This document shows, piece by piece, positions 27,711 through 36,476 of a stretch of DNA of 64,000 bases; the first letter of the stretch is position 1, and every line of letters starts with the position of its first letter. This DNA comes from Vibrio cyclitrophicus (GTDB lineage: Bacteria; Pseudomonadota; Gammaproteobacteria; Enterobacterales; Vibrionaceae): contig NZ_AP025481.1 of the NCBI RefSeq assembly GCF_024347435.1, forward strand, positions 496,001 through 560,000. Reading direction: 5' to 3'. Below the pieces are notes generated by a model, which was not told the origin of the DNA, did no database searches, and worked only from the letters and a program-made list of their open reading frames with translations. Both the position numbers and the translations under genes were made by a program.

Positions 27711-29059
27711 GTAGATATGACTTAGCTCTTGAAGCCATTCAATCAAAGAGAGTGCGATTCAGAACCCGTAAGTGGTTATTGCCTATTACTCTTATGTTGA
27801 GCTGCATTTTTTCCGCTGTTGCTCCGGCTGCCGATATCTTCGATCTACAAAAGAGTGGTGATGTTGAATTGATCGCTTGGATAGGCGAGAAACCGAAGCC
27901 TGGCGATAAAATAACGCCGACCAAAGTGAGCGTTAATGAGCAAGTGATTTTGAACATAGAGGTTGCGACACCTCGCTGGTTAACGGGCGGAACTCGAATT
28001 GGCGGCGTAGAAATTCCTAATGTGATTGCTAAGCAGCGTAACCAACTTGCGACGAATTACACGGAACGAGTGGATGGTACTACATGGTCACGTCAACGCT
28101 GGGAAGTGACGCTCTATCCAATGACATCGGGTGAGTTTGTCATTCCTAGGTTGCCTGTTCGTGTTCAAGTTTCCGCTCCTGACGGATCAAACGTTGGTGG
28201 CACGCTATACACGCAGCCAATTAAGTTCGAAGCCTCACTACCTTCTGGTTTACTAAGCGAACAATCGCCTTGGTTTTCTGCGACAGATGTGGATATTGAT
28301 CAGAAATGGCAACGTTCAAGCGAAGAGTTGAAAGTGGGTGATGCCATTACTCGTACCGTGACAATAAAGGCGAAAGATAGCTTGTCTGTTTTGCTGCCGA
28401 ATGTATTGACTAATGAAGCGACGCTGCAGTATCAAGCTTACCCACAACCCAATCGTTTAGATGATACACAAGAACGTGGTGATTACCGTTCAAGTCGAAT
28501 TGAAGAAACGGTCTATGTGATTCAACAAGGTGGTGAGTTTACCTTGCCTGAATTTTCATTCCAGTGGTGGGACAGCAAAAATCAGCGTCTTGAAAGTGCT
28601 GTTATTGAAGGTCAGGTTTTTAAAGCGCGCCACACGCTAAAGTCGTACTTAAAGGCCTACATAAACGTTGTTGTTTTTGCGGTTGCTGGTTTGGTTGTTC
28701 TTATTGGTTCTGTCTTCACCCTTAAGCGTTATTATCGCGACCGTCCAACACCAAGTTGGTTGGTATTACGTCGTTTACTTAAGCAAGGTAATGGGGCTGC
28801 ATTAAGAACCTTTATCTATCGTCAATTGCGCATTGAAACCACTCAGTTAGAATTGGGTAAAGTGAGCACAGAGAAACGTTGGTTAGAAGATAGTGAATCC
28901 CTCCAACAAGGGCGTGAAGATAAAAGCGTATTTACTCGTTTGTGGAAAGGCATACGTAATTTTCCCGGTGACACATCAAACTCAAGCAATTCTCGTTCAA
29001 TTTTCGACCGCTTGAAAATCCCTAAAGCCTTGCCTGACTTAAAAGATAGAACTAAGTAG
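27707..29059 (+). CDS. batD: BatD-like membrane protein
   Basis: 450 aa. An uncleaved or cleaved N-terminal hydrophobic segment (about 24-42), then a long beta-rich periplasmic region with the pattern VNEQVILNIEVATP and GEFVIPRLPVRVQV typical of BatD, a membrane helix (YINVVVFAVAGLVVLIGSVF, about 315-337) and a cytoplasmic basic tail. Last gene of the moxR-bat operon; a terminator follows at 29092-29124. Confidence 0.87.
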   Translation: MSRYDLALEAIQSKRVRFRTRKWLLPITLMLSCIFSAVAPAADIFDLQKSGDVELIAWIGEKPKPGDKITPTKVSVNEQVILNIEVATPRWLTGGTRIGGVEIPNVIAKQRNQLATNYTERVDGTTWSRQRWEVTLYPMTSGEFVIPRLPVRVQVSAPDGSNVGGTLYTQPIKFEASLPSGLLSEQSPWFSATDVDIDQKWQRSSEELKVGDAITRTVTIKAKDSLSVLLPNVLTNEATLQYQAYPQPNRLDDTQERGDYRSSRIEETVYVIQQGGEFTLPEFSFQWWDSKNQRLESAVIEGQVFKARHTLKSYLKAYINVVVFAVAGLVVLIGSVFTLKRYYRDRPTPSWLVLRRLLKQGNGAALRTFIYRQLRIETTQLELGKVSTEKRWLEDSESLQQGREDKSVFTRLWKGIRNFPGDTSNSSNSRSIFDRLKIPKALPDLKDRTK

Positions 29060-29091
29060 CAAACTTTAGTCATTCGCATCGAACATAATCG

Positions 29092-29124
29092 GCAGGTTCT
29101 CTACTATGGAGAACCTGCTTCTTT
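29092..29124 (+). terminator. Terminator of the moxR-bat operon
   Basis: 10-bp perfect stem (GCAGGTTCTC 29092-29101 / GAGAACCTGC 29109-29118) with a 7-base loop and a TTCTTT tail. Confidence 0.85.
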
Positions 29125-29137
29125 AATATGGAACTGT

Positions 29138-30043
29138 ATGAAAAGTACTGAACTCAATTTAATTCCTATATTTGTCGCGATCTATGAAGAGCAGAACTTG
29201 TCTAGGGCTGCGAATCGTATGAACATCAGCCAACCTGCAGTGAGTAAAGCGCTCGCTAGGCTTCGTGATATTTATGATGAGCCACTGTTTCACAGAACCA
29301 CTTCAGGCGTTGAGCCGACGACATTTGCGATCGATATTTATCCAGCAATGGCCGCTGCATTAAAAAACTTCACTTCTACGCTATCGGCCTCGAGAGATTT
29401 TGATCCTAAAACATCAGGTCGCGTGTTTTCCATTGCTTGTGTATCACCCGCAAGCTACGAATTGATGCCAAGAGTTATGCAGTTGATCAGCCAAATCGCA
29501 CCTGGTATTGCATTGGAAGTTCATCCTTTGTTTACGGAAGATTACGAATCCGATCTTAGGTTACAAAGACACGATGTGATCATAGATATGACGCCAAGGG
29601 GTAGAACCATGCTTAAGCATGAAGTTATTTCTACTGAGGAGCTTGTCGTCGTATGCCGCTCTGGCCACCCAGAGATTGGCGATACTATTGATATGGAGCA
29701 GTTTCTAGCGCTTGATCATGTAGTTGTTTCTAAATGGCACGCTCGAAAAAGCCTATTGAGTTCTGAACACTTTAGCGATTTGGAAAAGCGCAGGATTGTG
29801 TATCGAGCTGCTGGCGTGGTTGAGATGCTTCCTGTTATTGAAGGCTCTGACTATATTGGTGTGCTTCCTCTATCTTCAGTTCGTTGTTTTTCCGAGAAGT
29901 ACGATGTGAAAACACTGCCTTTACCATTCGACTTAGAAAACCTTGATATGTGTATGATTTGGCACCCAAGTCGTACTAACGAGCCAAGCCACAAGTGGTT
30001 GCGATCTAAGCTCAAAGCCGCAGCAAAAGATATCTCTAGTTAG
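29138..30043 (+). CDS. LysR family transcriptional regulator
   Basis: 301 aa. N-terminal LysR HTH (NLSRAANRMNISQPAVSKALARLRDIYDEPLFHRT, about 19-53) and a C-terminal effector domain (about 92-290). The target is unknown; the adjacent lipid kinase gene follows in the same direction by 18 bases, so the two are probably cotranscribed. Placed just behind the bat operon terminator. Confidence 0.9.
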   Translation: MKSTELNLIPIFVAIYEEQNLSRAANRMNISQPAVSKALARLRDIYDEPLFHRTTSGVEPTTFAIDIYPAMAAALKNFTSTLSASRDFDPKTSGRVFSIACVSPASYELMPRVMQLISQIAPGIALEVHPLFTEDYESDLRLQRHDVIIDMTPRGRTMLKHEVISTEELVVVCRSGHPEIGDTIDMEQFLALDHVVVSKWHARKSLLSSEHFSDLEKRRIVYRAAGVVEMLPVIEGSDYIGVLPLSSVRCFSEKYDVKTLPLPFDLENLDMCMIWHPSRTNEPSHKWLRSKLKAAAKDISS

Positions 30044-30061
30044 CTTATAAAGGACATAACC

Positions 30062-30970
30062 ATGGAAAGTATCCGCGCTATTTTAAATGGAAAGAAGGCC
30101 AACATCCCTGAATTGAGGCAAGCCATTCTTGCAGTAAGAGACAGGGATATCGACCTACAAGTCAGAGTTACTTGGGAATCCGCGGATATGTTTCGTTTAG
30201 TGAGCGAGGCCATATGCGATCGTGTGAAGCGGTTGATTATCGCTGGTGGTGATGGAACGGTGAACGAAGCAGTCAATGCACTCAACCAATTCCGCGCTAG
30301 CGAAAGACCACAGCTTGCAATTATTCCAATGGGAACTGCGAACGACTTTGCTACCGCTACCGGCATCCCAAGCGATATACCTTCGGCATTCGATTTGGCA
30401 ATAAAAGGTTCAGCTTACGCGGTCGATAGCGTGAGGGCGAACGACCGTTACTTTATGAACGTGGCTGCGGCAGGCTTTGGCGCTGAGGTGACGGCAGAAA
30501 CCCCTATTGAATTAAAAGATTTTCTCGGTGGTGGGGCATATACGTTGACAGGTGTAGTTAAAGCGCTTGGTTTTAAACCTTACAGCGGTACTTTGACCAT
30601 AGATAAAGGTACCTTTACCGGTGAAATTCTGGTTGGCGCTTTTTGTAATGGACGCTTAGCAGGTGGTGGACAAGAGTTAGCACCGAATGCGCTTATTGAC
30701 GATGGTTTGATGGATTTGACGTTAGTAAAGTCGTTCGTCGCGACAGAATTACCGCAAGTGATTGAAGAATTAAAGAGCCCAGCTGAAGACGGGAAATATG
30801 TCGTGCATACGCAAGCTCGTTGGCTTGATATCGACTTTCCTCAAACTTTACCGATTAATTTAGACGGAGAACCGTATCGTTCAAATCAGATTCGATTTGA
30901 GGTTGTCCCATCAAGCATCAGTTTGGTGTTGCCTGAAAACAGCCTTTGTTTGAGCAAGAACCGAGCTTGA
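30062..30970 (+). CDS. YegS-like lipid kinase (diacylglycerol kinase catalytic domain)
   Basis: 302 aa, the normal length of YegS. Nucleotide-binding GGDGTVNEA (62-70) and GTANDF (91-96) are both present, with the conserved [12 protein letters not shown] and [15 protein letters not shown] later. These proteins phosphorylate lipids such as phosphatidylglycerol or diacylglycerol at the inner membrane. RBS AAAGGA before ATG 30062. Confidence 0.92.
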   Translation: MESIRAILNGKKANIPELRQAILAVRDRDIDLQVRVTWESADMFRLVSEAICDRVKRLIIAGGDGTVNEAVNALNQFRASERPQLAIIPMGTANDFATATGIPSDIPSAFDLAIKGSAYAVDSVRANDRYFMNVAAAGFGAEVTAETPIELKDFLGGGAYTLTGVVKALGFKPYSGTLTIDKGTFTGEILVGAFCNGRLAGGGQELAPNALIDDGLMDLTLVKSFVATELPQVIEELKSPAEDGKYVVHTQARWLDIDFPQTLPINLDGEPYRSNQIRFEVVPSSISLVLPENSLCLSKNRA

Positions 30971-31040
30971 ACAGCATGTAAGTTTAGTTAAGGTATTGAT
31001 GTAGTCGATAAGGTTTAAGAGCAGAAAATTGGGGTAAAAA

Positions 31041-31085
31041 AGAGCCGTTTATCCGTTTCGACTGAATATGATAAACGGCTTTTTT
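31041..31085 (+). terminator. Bidirectional terminator between lipid kinase and phosphatase
   Basis: 11-bp stem (AGCCGTTTATC 31043-31053 / GATAAACGGCT 31070-31080) followed by TTTTT on the plus strand; on the minus strand the other arm is followed by CTTTTTT. It can serve both convergent genes. Confidence 0.88.
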
Positions 31086-31138
31086 ATTGAGCGGGTATTG
31101 GATTCGAAATCTAGATGACGGAACCTCGGAGGTTTAGC

Positions 31139-32821
31139 CTATTCAGTGATCTCTTGTAACACTTCTCCAATTGATCCACTTGGCTGGGTTATGCCCATTT
31201 TATTCGAAAGTGTTGGCGCAATGTCGTATGGAGTGATTGCACGCGAAACCTTCTGAGCTTCAACGTCGTAGCCTGCAAAAATGACTGGGACGTGAGTATC
31301 GTACTTCCAAGGTGAGCCGTGCGTAGAGGCGATTTGAAGACCTTCCATGTCGTTAATGTAGCTACGAGGGGCAAATACCACATAAACATCACCTGAACGA
31401 GCGGGGTGGTAGTTGTTCTTGATGAGCTGCATGACATGCGTATCAGGTACTCGGTTTGCTGCAATATCACTACTTGATACGGCAAACGCAACGCCTTTTA
31501 CTTTCGCAATCTCATCTGCGATGGCATTCTGCACTTTCGCTAGATCAACCTTTTCCTTGGCAATCACGTCGTGATCCAGATAAATGTAAGGTTGTGCATA
31601 CAATCGAATGGCGTCTTTGTCCAAACCAAACTCACTCTTCAACCTCTTTTCTACGCCTTGAGATAGCAGGGTATCTTTATTGAAGTATTGTGCCTGTTGG
31701 AAACCAAGTGCATTTGCCGCAGGTGAAGATTCAGGAACACCATGATCGGCAGACAAGACAATTAATGTGTTCTTTAGGCCGACTTGGTTATCAACGGTCT
31801 TAAGAAGCTTGGCGATTGTTCTGTCTAAACGAATTAAATTGTCTTCGGTCTCTAAGCTTTCAGGACCATAAAGGTGAATCACATAGTCATTCGACGAGAA
31901 ACTAACCGATAGGTAATCCGTCGCATCGCCTTGACCAAGCTTCTCTTGCATCAATAGTGTGCTAGCAAAGTTTTCTGTAATTTCATCACCAGCCGGACTT
32001 ACGGTTAATGTTGTGCTGTAATATTTATAGCTCGCAGGTCCATAAGGGTGTGGGAAGGTACGTTCAAAATTACCTAACTTCACCTTGTGGTCAGTATTGT
32101 GTTCTTGAAGGGTGTATTTCTCACGTGGTAAAGAAAGTTCCCAACTTTGTTTAGAGTACTGGCTCGCAATGGCTTTCTCATTCCAACGTGATACCCAGTC
32201 TGGATATTCGTCGTAGTAATAGTTACTGGTAACAAATTCAGATTGTGCTTTCGAAAACCAAAACGCTTTGCCGCTATGCCCTGCGAGTGAGATGGCGCCG
32301 CGATCTTTTACTGATACGCCAAAGACTTTAGATTTTCCGCTATTGGAAATCATTAGTTCGTCACCAAACGTGGTAGCGAGTATCGGCTCTGGAGAACGGC
32401 CATCGCCTTGTGCTGTTTTCTGCGTCGGATCGATCTCGGTTGCTTTATCAACGCCCGCCCCTGAAGTTAGCATTTCATAGTTGCCATCTTCTACGTTATA
32501 CACCAAACGCTCTTCACTGCGATCATACCAAACATTCCCCACCATGCCGTGCACACTTGGTGGAGCACCGGTTGCAAGCGACACATGACCAACAATGGTC
32601 TCTGTGTTGCCATGTTGGTAGTTCGCGTTGGTGTAGTAGGTACCATCATCCATCAAGTAACGAAATCCACCGTCACCGAAGTTGTGTTTATATCGTTCGA
32701 TAAGGTCTGCGCGCAGGCCATCTACCGTAATTTGCAGGACCAGATCTGGCTTATCCGCCGCCGAAGCAGGGAAAGCACAGAGTAATGCGAGTGTAAGCCC
32801 AGATAGCTTGGTGTATTGCAT
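31139..32821 (-). CDS. Secreted alkaline phosphatase / phosphodiesterase superfamily enzyme
   Basis: 560 aa with signal peptide (ending PASA|ADKPD). Alkaline-phosphatase fold: ITVDGLRADL gives the first metal Asp (D34), NTETIVGHVSLATG holds the Thr nucleophile region (T73 or T75), and VLSADHGVPES with STHGSPW gives the later D-H and H ligands. This is the PafA-like branch in which Thr replaces the Ser of E. coli PhoA, so it does not need formylglycine. Phosphomonoesterase is the best guess; phosphodiesterase cannot be excluded. Confidence 0.85.
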   Translation of the reverse strand: MQYTKLSGLTLALLCAFPASAADKPDLVLQITVDGLRADLIERYKHNFGDGGFRYLMDDGTYYTNANYQHGNTETIVGHVSLATGAPPSVHGMVGNVWYDRSEERLVYNVEDGNYEMLTSGAGVDKATEIDPTQKTAQGDGRSPEPILATTFGDELMISNSGKSKVFGVSVKDRGAISLAGHSGKAFWFSKAQSEFVTSNYYYDEYPDWVSRWNEKAIASQYSKQSWELSLPREKYTLQEHNTDHKVKLGNFERTFPHPYGPASYKYYSTTLTVSPAGDEITENFASTLLMQEKLGQGDATDYLSVSFSSNDYVIHLYGPESLETEDNLIRLDRTIAKLLKTVDNQVGLKNTLIVLSADHGVPESSPAANALGFQQAQYFNKDTLLSQGVEKRLKSEFGLDKDAIRLYAQPYIYLDHDVIAKEKVDLAKVQNAIADEIAKVKGVAFAVSSSDIAANRVPDTHVMQLIKNNYHPARSGDVYVVFAPRSYINDMEGLQIASTHGSPWKYDTHVPVIFAGYDVEAQKVSRAITPYDIAPTLSNKMGITQPSGSIGEVLQEITE

Positions 32822-32927
32822 AGAGTTTCCTTATTCAGTATTGCCGTAGCGACTTAACGTTTGGATAGTGAAAATTGTATTTTTAATCTTTTTGGTGAAG
32901 GTTATTGAGCCGTAACCGTTGGCATCG

Positions 32928-33716
32928 TTAGTTAGTATCTTTAACTAAACGTAAGCCCATGTCAGACATGGTAATTGACTGACTTGCAAAGTCTCGACGG
33001 TAACTTTCAGATTCATTTTCGTCATAAGCAAAGCTGCCACCACGAACTGATTTGTGTGATAAACCCACGTCACTGTGTTTCGCGTTGTTAGGATTGTCTG
33101 TTGGACCGAATCGGTAAAAGGTGTCGTCGAAGGCATCGATTACAAACTCACCCACATTTCCGGTCATATCATATAAGCCTAGTTCATTTGGCTTCTTTAG
33201 GCCGACAGGGTGTGCGCTATTTTTAGAATTTGCCGAGTACCACGCAACATCATCTAAGTTATTGGAACCACTGTAAGTATAGCCTTTACTTTTGTTGCCG
33301 CCTTTCGCTGCAAATTCCCATTCAGCTTCAGTAGGCAGACGGTATGCTTCGCCAGTGAGTTCGTTAAGCTGCTCAACGAAGTAGTTCGCCTGTTGCCAGC
33401 TTAGGTTGTTGACTGGAACCTGAGGGTTTTGGAAATAACTGAGAGATGAACCCATAACCGATTCGAACAATTCTTGAGTTACCTCAAACTTCGAAATGTA
33501 GAAACTATCTACAGTTATATTTCGAGCAGGTCGCTCTGCTTTAGTTGCTTCTGATCTGTCTGAACCCATGCTGAATGTCCCGCCTTCAACCAACACCATA
33601 TCTTGGTCAACTTGTAGGGCGATTGGGTGTGTAGGCACGCTTGCACAGCCACTCAGTAAAATAGTCATGGTGACGCTGCTAATCGTTGCTAAATGTTTGT
33701 AATTGAAAAATTTCAT
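32928..33716 (-). CDS. FGE/SUMF1-like lipoprotein without catalytic cysteines
   Basis: 262 aa from ATG 33716 (an upstream in-frame start at 33767 would place 17 odd residues before the signal peptide). Lipobox LLSGC with C24 and A-S after it, pointing to the outer membrane. Then an SUMF1/FGE fold: VEGGTFSMGS, YRLPTEAEWEFAAKGG, GLYDMTGNVGEFVID and the end SVRGGSFAYDENESES. In aerobic formylglycine-generating enzymes the stretch after GGS carries two catalytic Cys; here it has none. It should not be a copper FGE. It is divergent from the radical-SAM maturase. Confidence 0.85.
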   Translation of the reverse strand: MKFFNYKHLATISSVTMTILLSGCASVPTHPIALQVDQDMVLVEGGTFSMGSDRSEATKAERPARNITVDSFYISKFEVTQELFESVMGSSLSYFQNPQVPVNNLSWQQANYFVEQLNELTGEAYRLPTEAEWEFAAKGGNKSKGYTYSGSNNLDDVAWYSANSKNSAHPVGLKKPNELGLYDMTGNVGEFVIDAFDDTFYRFGPTDNPNNAKHSDVGLSHKSVRGGSFAYDENESESYRRDFASQSITMSDMGLRLVKDTN

Positions 33717-33853
33717 CACGTGCCTCAAATGTTCGAAATAGGGTGTAATTCTAACGTTTAAGGTCATTCCTATTGGTTATAAAGGGTATAACATGCCACT
33801 GACTTAATTAGGAATTATGATAGGTCCAAGACACTAAGATAGGTAGGTAAATC

Positions 33854-35185
33854 ATGCACATTACTCAAGGTCCACAATATAACGGTAAAGCGTCTAAGCG
33901 CTTGCATGTTATGGCTAAACCGATTGGCGCAGCGTGCAACATTGACTGTAAATATTGTTATTACCTAAGTAAGCAAGATTTGTTGGAGTACAAGAAAGGC
34001 AGCTCTCCAAGAATGGATGATGAGACGTTAGAAGCGTATATCCAACAATACATCGAAGGTCAAAACACACCTGAGATCATTTTCTCATGGCAGGGTGGTG
34101 AACCGACTATGCTGGGTCTAGCGTATTTTGAACGTGTGGTTGAATTTCAGAAAAAGCACCAACCTGAAGGTGTGCTGATTTCAAATGACCTACAAACTAA
34201 TGGCACGCTGCTGAATGACGATTGGGGTCGATTCTTAGCAAAGAACAATTTCCTGATCGGTTTGAGTGTTGATGGCCCTGAGATGCTGCACAATGCGTAT
34301 CGTGTCAACAGAGCAGGCCGTGGCACATTTAAACAAGTGATGGCGGCTGCAGAGTTGCTGCACAAACATCAAGTCAAATTCGCAACCCTAACCTGTGTGA
34401 ATAACCTCACCAGTCAAAATGCATTAGAAGTGTATCGCTTCCTACGTGATGTGGTGAAGTCTCCACAAATGCAGTTTATTCCTATCGTAGAACAAAAAAC
34501 CTTTAGAACGGTTGCGCCACAAACGTCTCAAGTGAGTGAGCAACTTAAGCAAGGTGATAAACGTCTGATCCCTGGTCATAAAGATTCGATCATGGAATCT
34601 TGGTGTGTGTCGGATTTGGCTTGGGGTAACTTCCTGATTGCTGTGTTTGACGAGTGGGCGAAGCACGACATCGGTAAAGTGTTCGTTCAGTATTTTGAAG
34701 CGAGCTTAGAAACGTGGATTGGTCGCCCGAACCCGCTTTGCACTTTGAACGAGATATGTGGCAAAGGCCTAGCGATGGAGCCTAACGGTGACGTGTTCTC
34801 GTGTGACCATTATGTATACCCAGAATACAAAATCGGCAACATCCACCACGACAAGCTTGATGACTTGGCGTATAGCGCGCCACAACAGAAATTTGGTTTC
34901 GCTAAATCACGCACATTGACCAGCCAATGTCAGCAATGTGACTACAAGTTTGCTTGTCACGGTGAATGTCCGAAAAACCGCTTTATCAAAACTCGTGCCG
35001 GTGAGACGGGTCTGAACTACTTATGTGCGGGTTGGCACAAGTTCTTTTCTCATGTCGATAAGTCGATGGCTTATATCGCTCGTGCAATGAGACATCCTGT
35101 TGCTAATGGCAAGTTCAGTGATTCTGTAATGATGTCGCGTCGAGCACAGCAGATAAAACAAACTACGTTCGAGACTAAGTTTTAG
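33854..35185 (+). CDS. Anaerobic sulfatase-maturating radical SAM enzyme (anSME)
   Basis: 443 aa. Radical-SAM cluster CNIDCKYC (C28, C32, C35, spacing C-x3-C-x2-C) near the N-terminus and a C-terminal SPASM region with many cysteines (CTLNEICGKG, FSCDHY, CQQCDYKFACHGEC, YLCAGWHKFF) for two further 4Fe-4S clusters. This is the AslB/anSME pattern: oxidation of the sulfatase active-site Cys or Ser to formylglycine without oxygen, in the cytoplasm before export. Two Cys-type sulfatases lie 14-18 kb away in the same island. It shares a promoter region with the divergent FGE-like lipoprotein. Confidence 0.93.
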   Translation: MHITQGPQYNGKASKRLHVMAKPIGAACNIDCKYCYYLSKQDLLEYKKGSSPRMDDETLEAYIQQYIEGQNTPEIIFSWQGGEPTMLGLAYFERVVEFQKKHQPEGVLISNDLQTNGTLLNDDWGRFLAKNNFLIGLSVDGPEMLHNAYRVNRAGRGTFKQVMAAAELLHKHQVKFATLTCVNNLTSQNALEVYRFLRDVVKSPQMQFIPIVEQKTFRTVAPQTSQVSEQLKQGDKRLIPGHKDSIMESWCVSDLAWGNFLIAVFDEWAKHDIGKVFVQYFEASLETWIGRPNPLCTLNEICGKGLAMEPNGDVFSCDHYVYPEYKIGNIHHDKLDDLAYSAPQQKFGFAKSRTLTSQCQQCDYKFACHGECPKNRFIKTRAGETGLNYLCAGWHKFFSHVDKSMAYIARAMRHPVANGKFSDSVMMSRRAQQIKQTTFETKF

Positions 35186-35271
35186 CGCGCTTTTTGGCCA
35201 CCAGGTCACATACAAATTTAATTAAATATGGGTCTAGGGACAGGCTAAGTTCTCCAGTTTAAGGTAATACT

Positions 35272-36330
35272 ATGATGAAGAAGAGTTTAGCGACGGCTGT
35301 TGCTTTGTTGATATCAACGTCCGCATTGATTTCAACGTCTGCGATGGCAGCGAATAGCGTTCAAAAAACGGTTGACGCGCCAGCACAAAATATCAATCAA
35401 GTGCTTGAAATGACGGACACTCAAACCCGTATTCAGCAGTTGTCTTACATGGCACAAGATCAGAATCAATCTGTTGAAAATCGTACTGGTGCATTGCAAG
35501 AGCTTGCTTCATATCCAAGTCAAAATGCATTGGTGGCGGTTGCAAGAGGCTTAAAAGATCAAAATCCTGAAGTTCGTGAAGCGTCGGTTATCGGTTCTTC
35601 GCCATATCAACTTGAGCATCGTTGGGCGTTAGTTTCACCTTTGCTGAGCGATACAGATCCCATGGTTCGTCACTCGGCAACATCGAACTTAGTACGTGAT
35701 TACAATACGTTAGATAAAGAACAGAAAGCACAAATTGAACAACCCGTCGCTGAGTTAATCACATTCTTGGAATCACAAGAATCTGAAAAGTTTCAATTGC
35801 TATTTGCTGATGTGCTTCGATGGCACAACGAGTGGGACAAGTCTGAAACGGTTTATTTAGAGCTCATTAAAACCCACCCTAAAGAGCCACAAGTTTGGTT
35901 GAGCTATGCAGATAACTTCCGAGCACAGAATAAAGACCAGCAGGCGGTTGAAGTGTTAGATCGTGGTTTGAAAAGCGTGCCTGACAATGCAGCGATGCAT
36001 TACTCTAAATCATTAACTTTGGTTCGCCTTGAAGACAAGGCAGCAGCAGCCAAAGAGATTGAAGTAGCAGCAGAACTTGCAAAAGATAACAGCTACTACT
36101 GGTACTTGAATGGGGTACTACAAGAAGAGCTGGATATCGACAAATCGACTAAATCGTTCGAGAAGGCGTATTTGATCTCTGGTTCTCCAGAGCAGTTATA
36201 TGCGGTATGTGATATCTACGTGCGATACGGCAACGACAAGACCGATGATTGCTTAAGTGAGCTAGGTAAAGTGGCTCCTGACTATGTTATTGAGCAGTTG
36301 AAAGAGAAGCGAGTAGCGCCAAGTTCATAA
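35272..36330 (+). CDS. Periplasmic HEAT/TPR protein, haem-free paralogue of the cytochrome tail
   Basis: 352 aa with a signal peptide (cleaved near AMA|ANS). HEAT-like part (about 55-165) and TPR part (about 180-345). It aligns by eye with residues about 510-798 of the octahaem cytochrome at 19857: RTGALQELASYPSQNALVAV versus RASSLERLGGNTGKNTLISL, YYWYLNGVLQEELDIDKSTK versus YWYVYGLALEKSDVLAASKS, and EQLYAVCDIYVRYG versus QHLYAQCEILARNY. No CxxCH motif is present. It follows the maturase by 86 bases and may share its transcript; probably a scaffold or partner in the periplasm (inference). Confidence 0.85.
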   Translation: MMKKSLATAVALLISTSALISTSAMAANSVQKTVDAPAQNINQVLEMTDTQTRIQQLSYMAQDQNQSVENRTGALQELASYPSQNALVAVARGLKDQNPEVREASVIGSSPYQLEHRWALVSPLLSDTDPMVRHSATSNLVRDYNTLDKEQKAQIEQPVAELITFLESQESEKFQLLFADVLRWHNEWDKSETVYLELIKTHPKEPQVWLSYADNFRAQNKDQQAVEVLDRGLKSVPDNAAMHYSKSLTLVRLEDKAAAAKEIEVAAELAKDNSYYWYLNGVLQEELDIDKSTKSFEKAYLISGSPEQLYAVCDIYVRYGNDKTDDCLSELGKVAPDYVIEQLKEKRVAPSS

Positions 36331-36365
36331 TATTTGAATGAGTAAATAGATGAGCCGCTTATGAA

Positions 36366-36395
36366 AATCCAGTCGAAATATTCGACTGGATTTTT
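36366..36395 (+). terminator. Terminator of the HEAT/TPR protein gene
   Basis: 12-bp stem (AATCCAGTCGAA 36366-36377 / TTCGACTGGATT 36381-36392) with a 3-base loop and a T-run to 36395. Confidence 0.88.
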
Positions 36396-36435
36396 CGTAT
36401 CAATGAACTGCTTATACAAGGCCAAGTGACTAGAG

Positions 36436-36465
36436 ACAAAACAAGGGCAAGCCTATTACTTGCCC
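36436..36465 (-). terminator. Terminator of gamma-glutamyltransferase
   Basis: GGGCAAG (36445-36451) pairs with CTTGCCC (36459-36465); on the minus strand the stem is followed by a T-rich stretch (TTGTTTTG). It starts 12 bases after the stop codon. Confidence 0.75.
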
Positions 36466-36476
36466 GTTTCGTTTTA

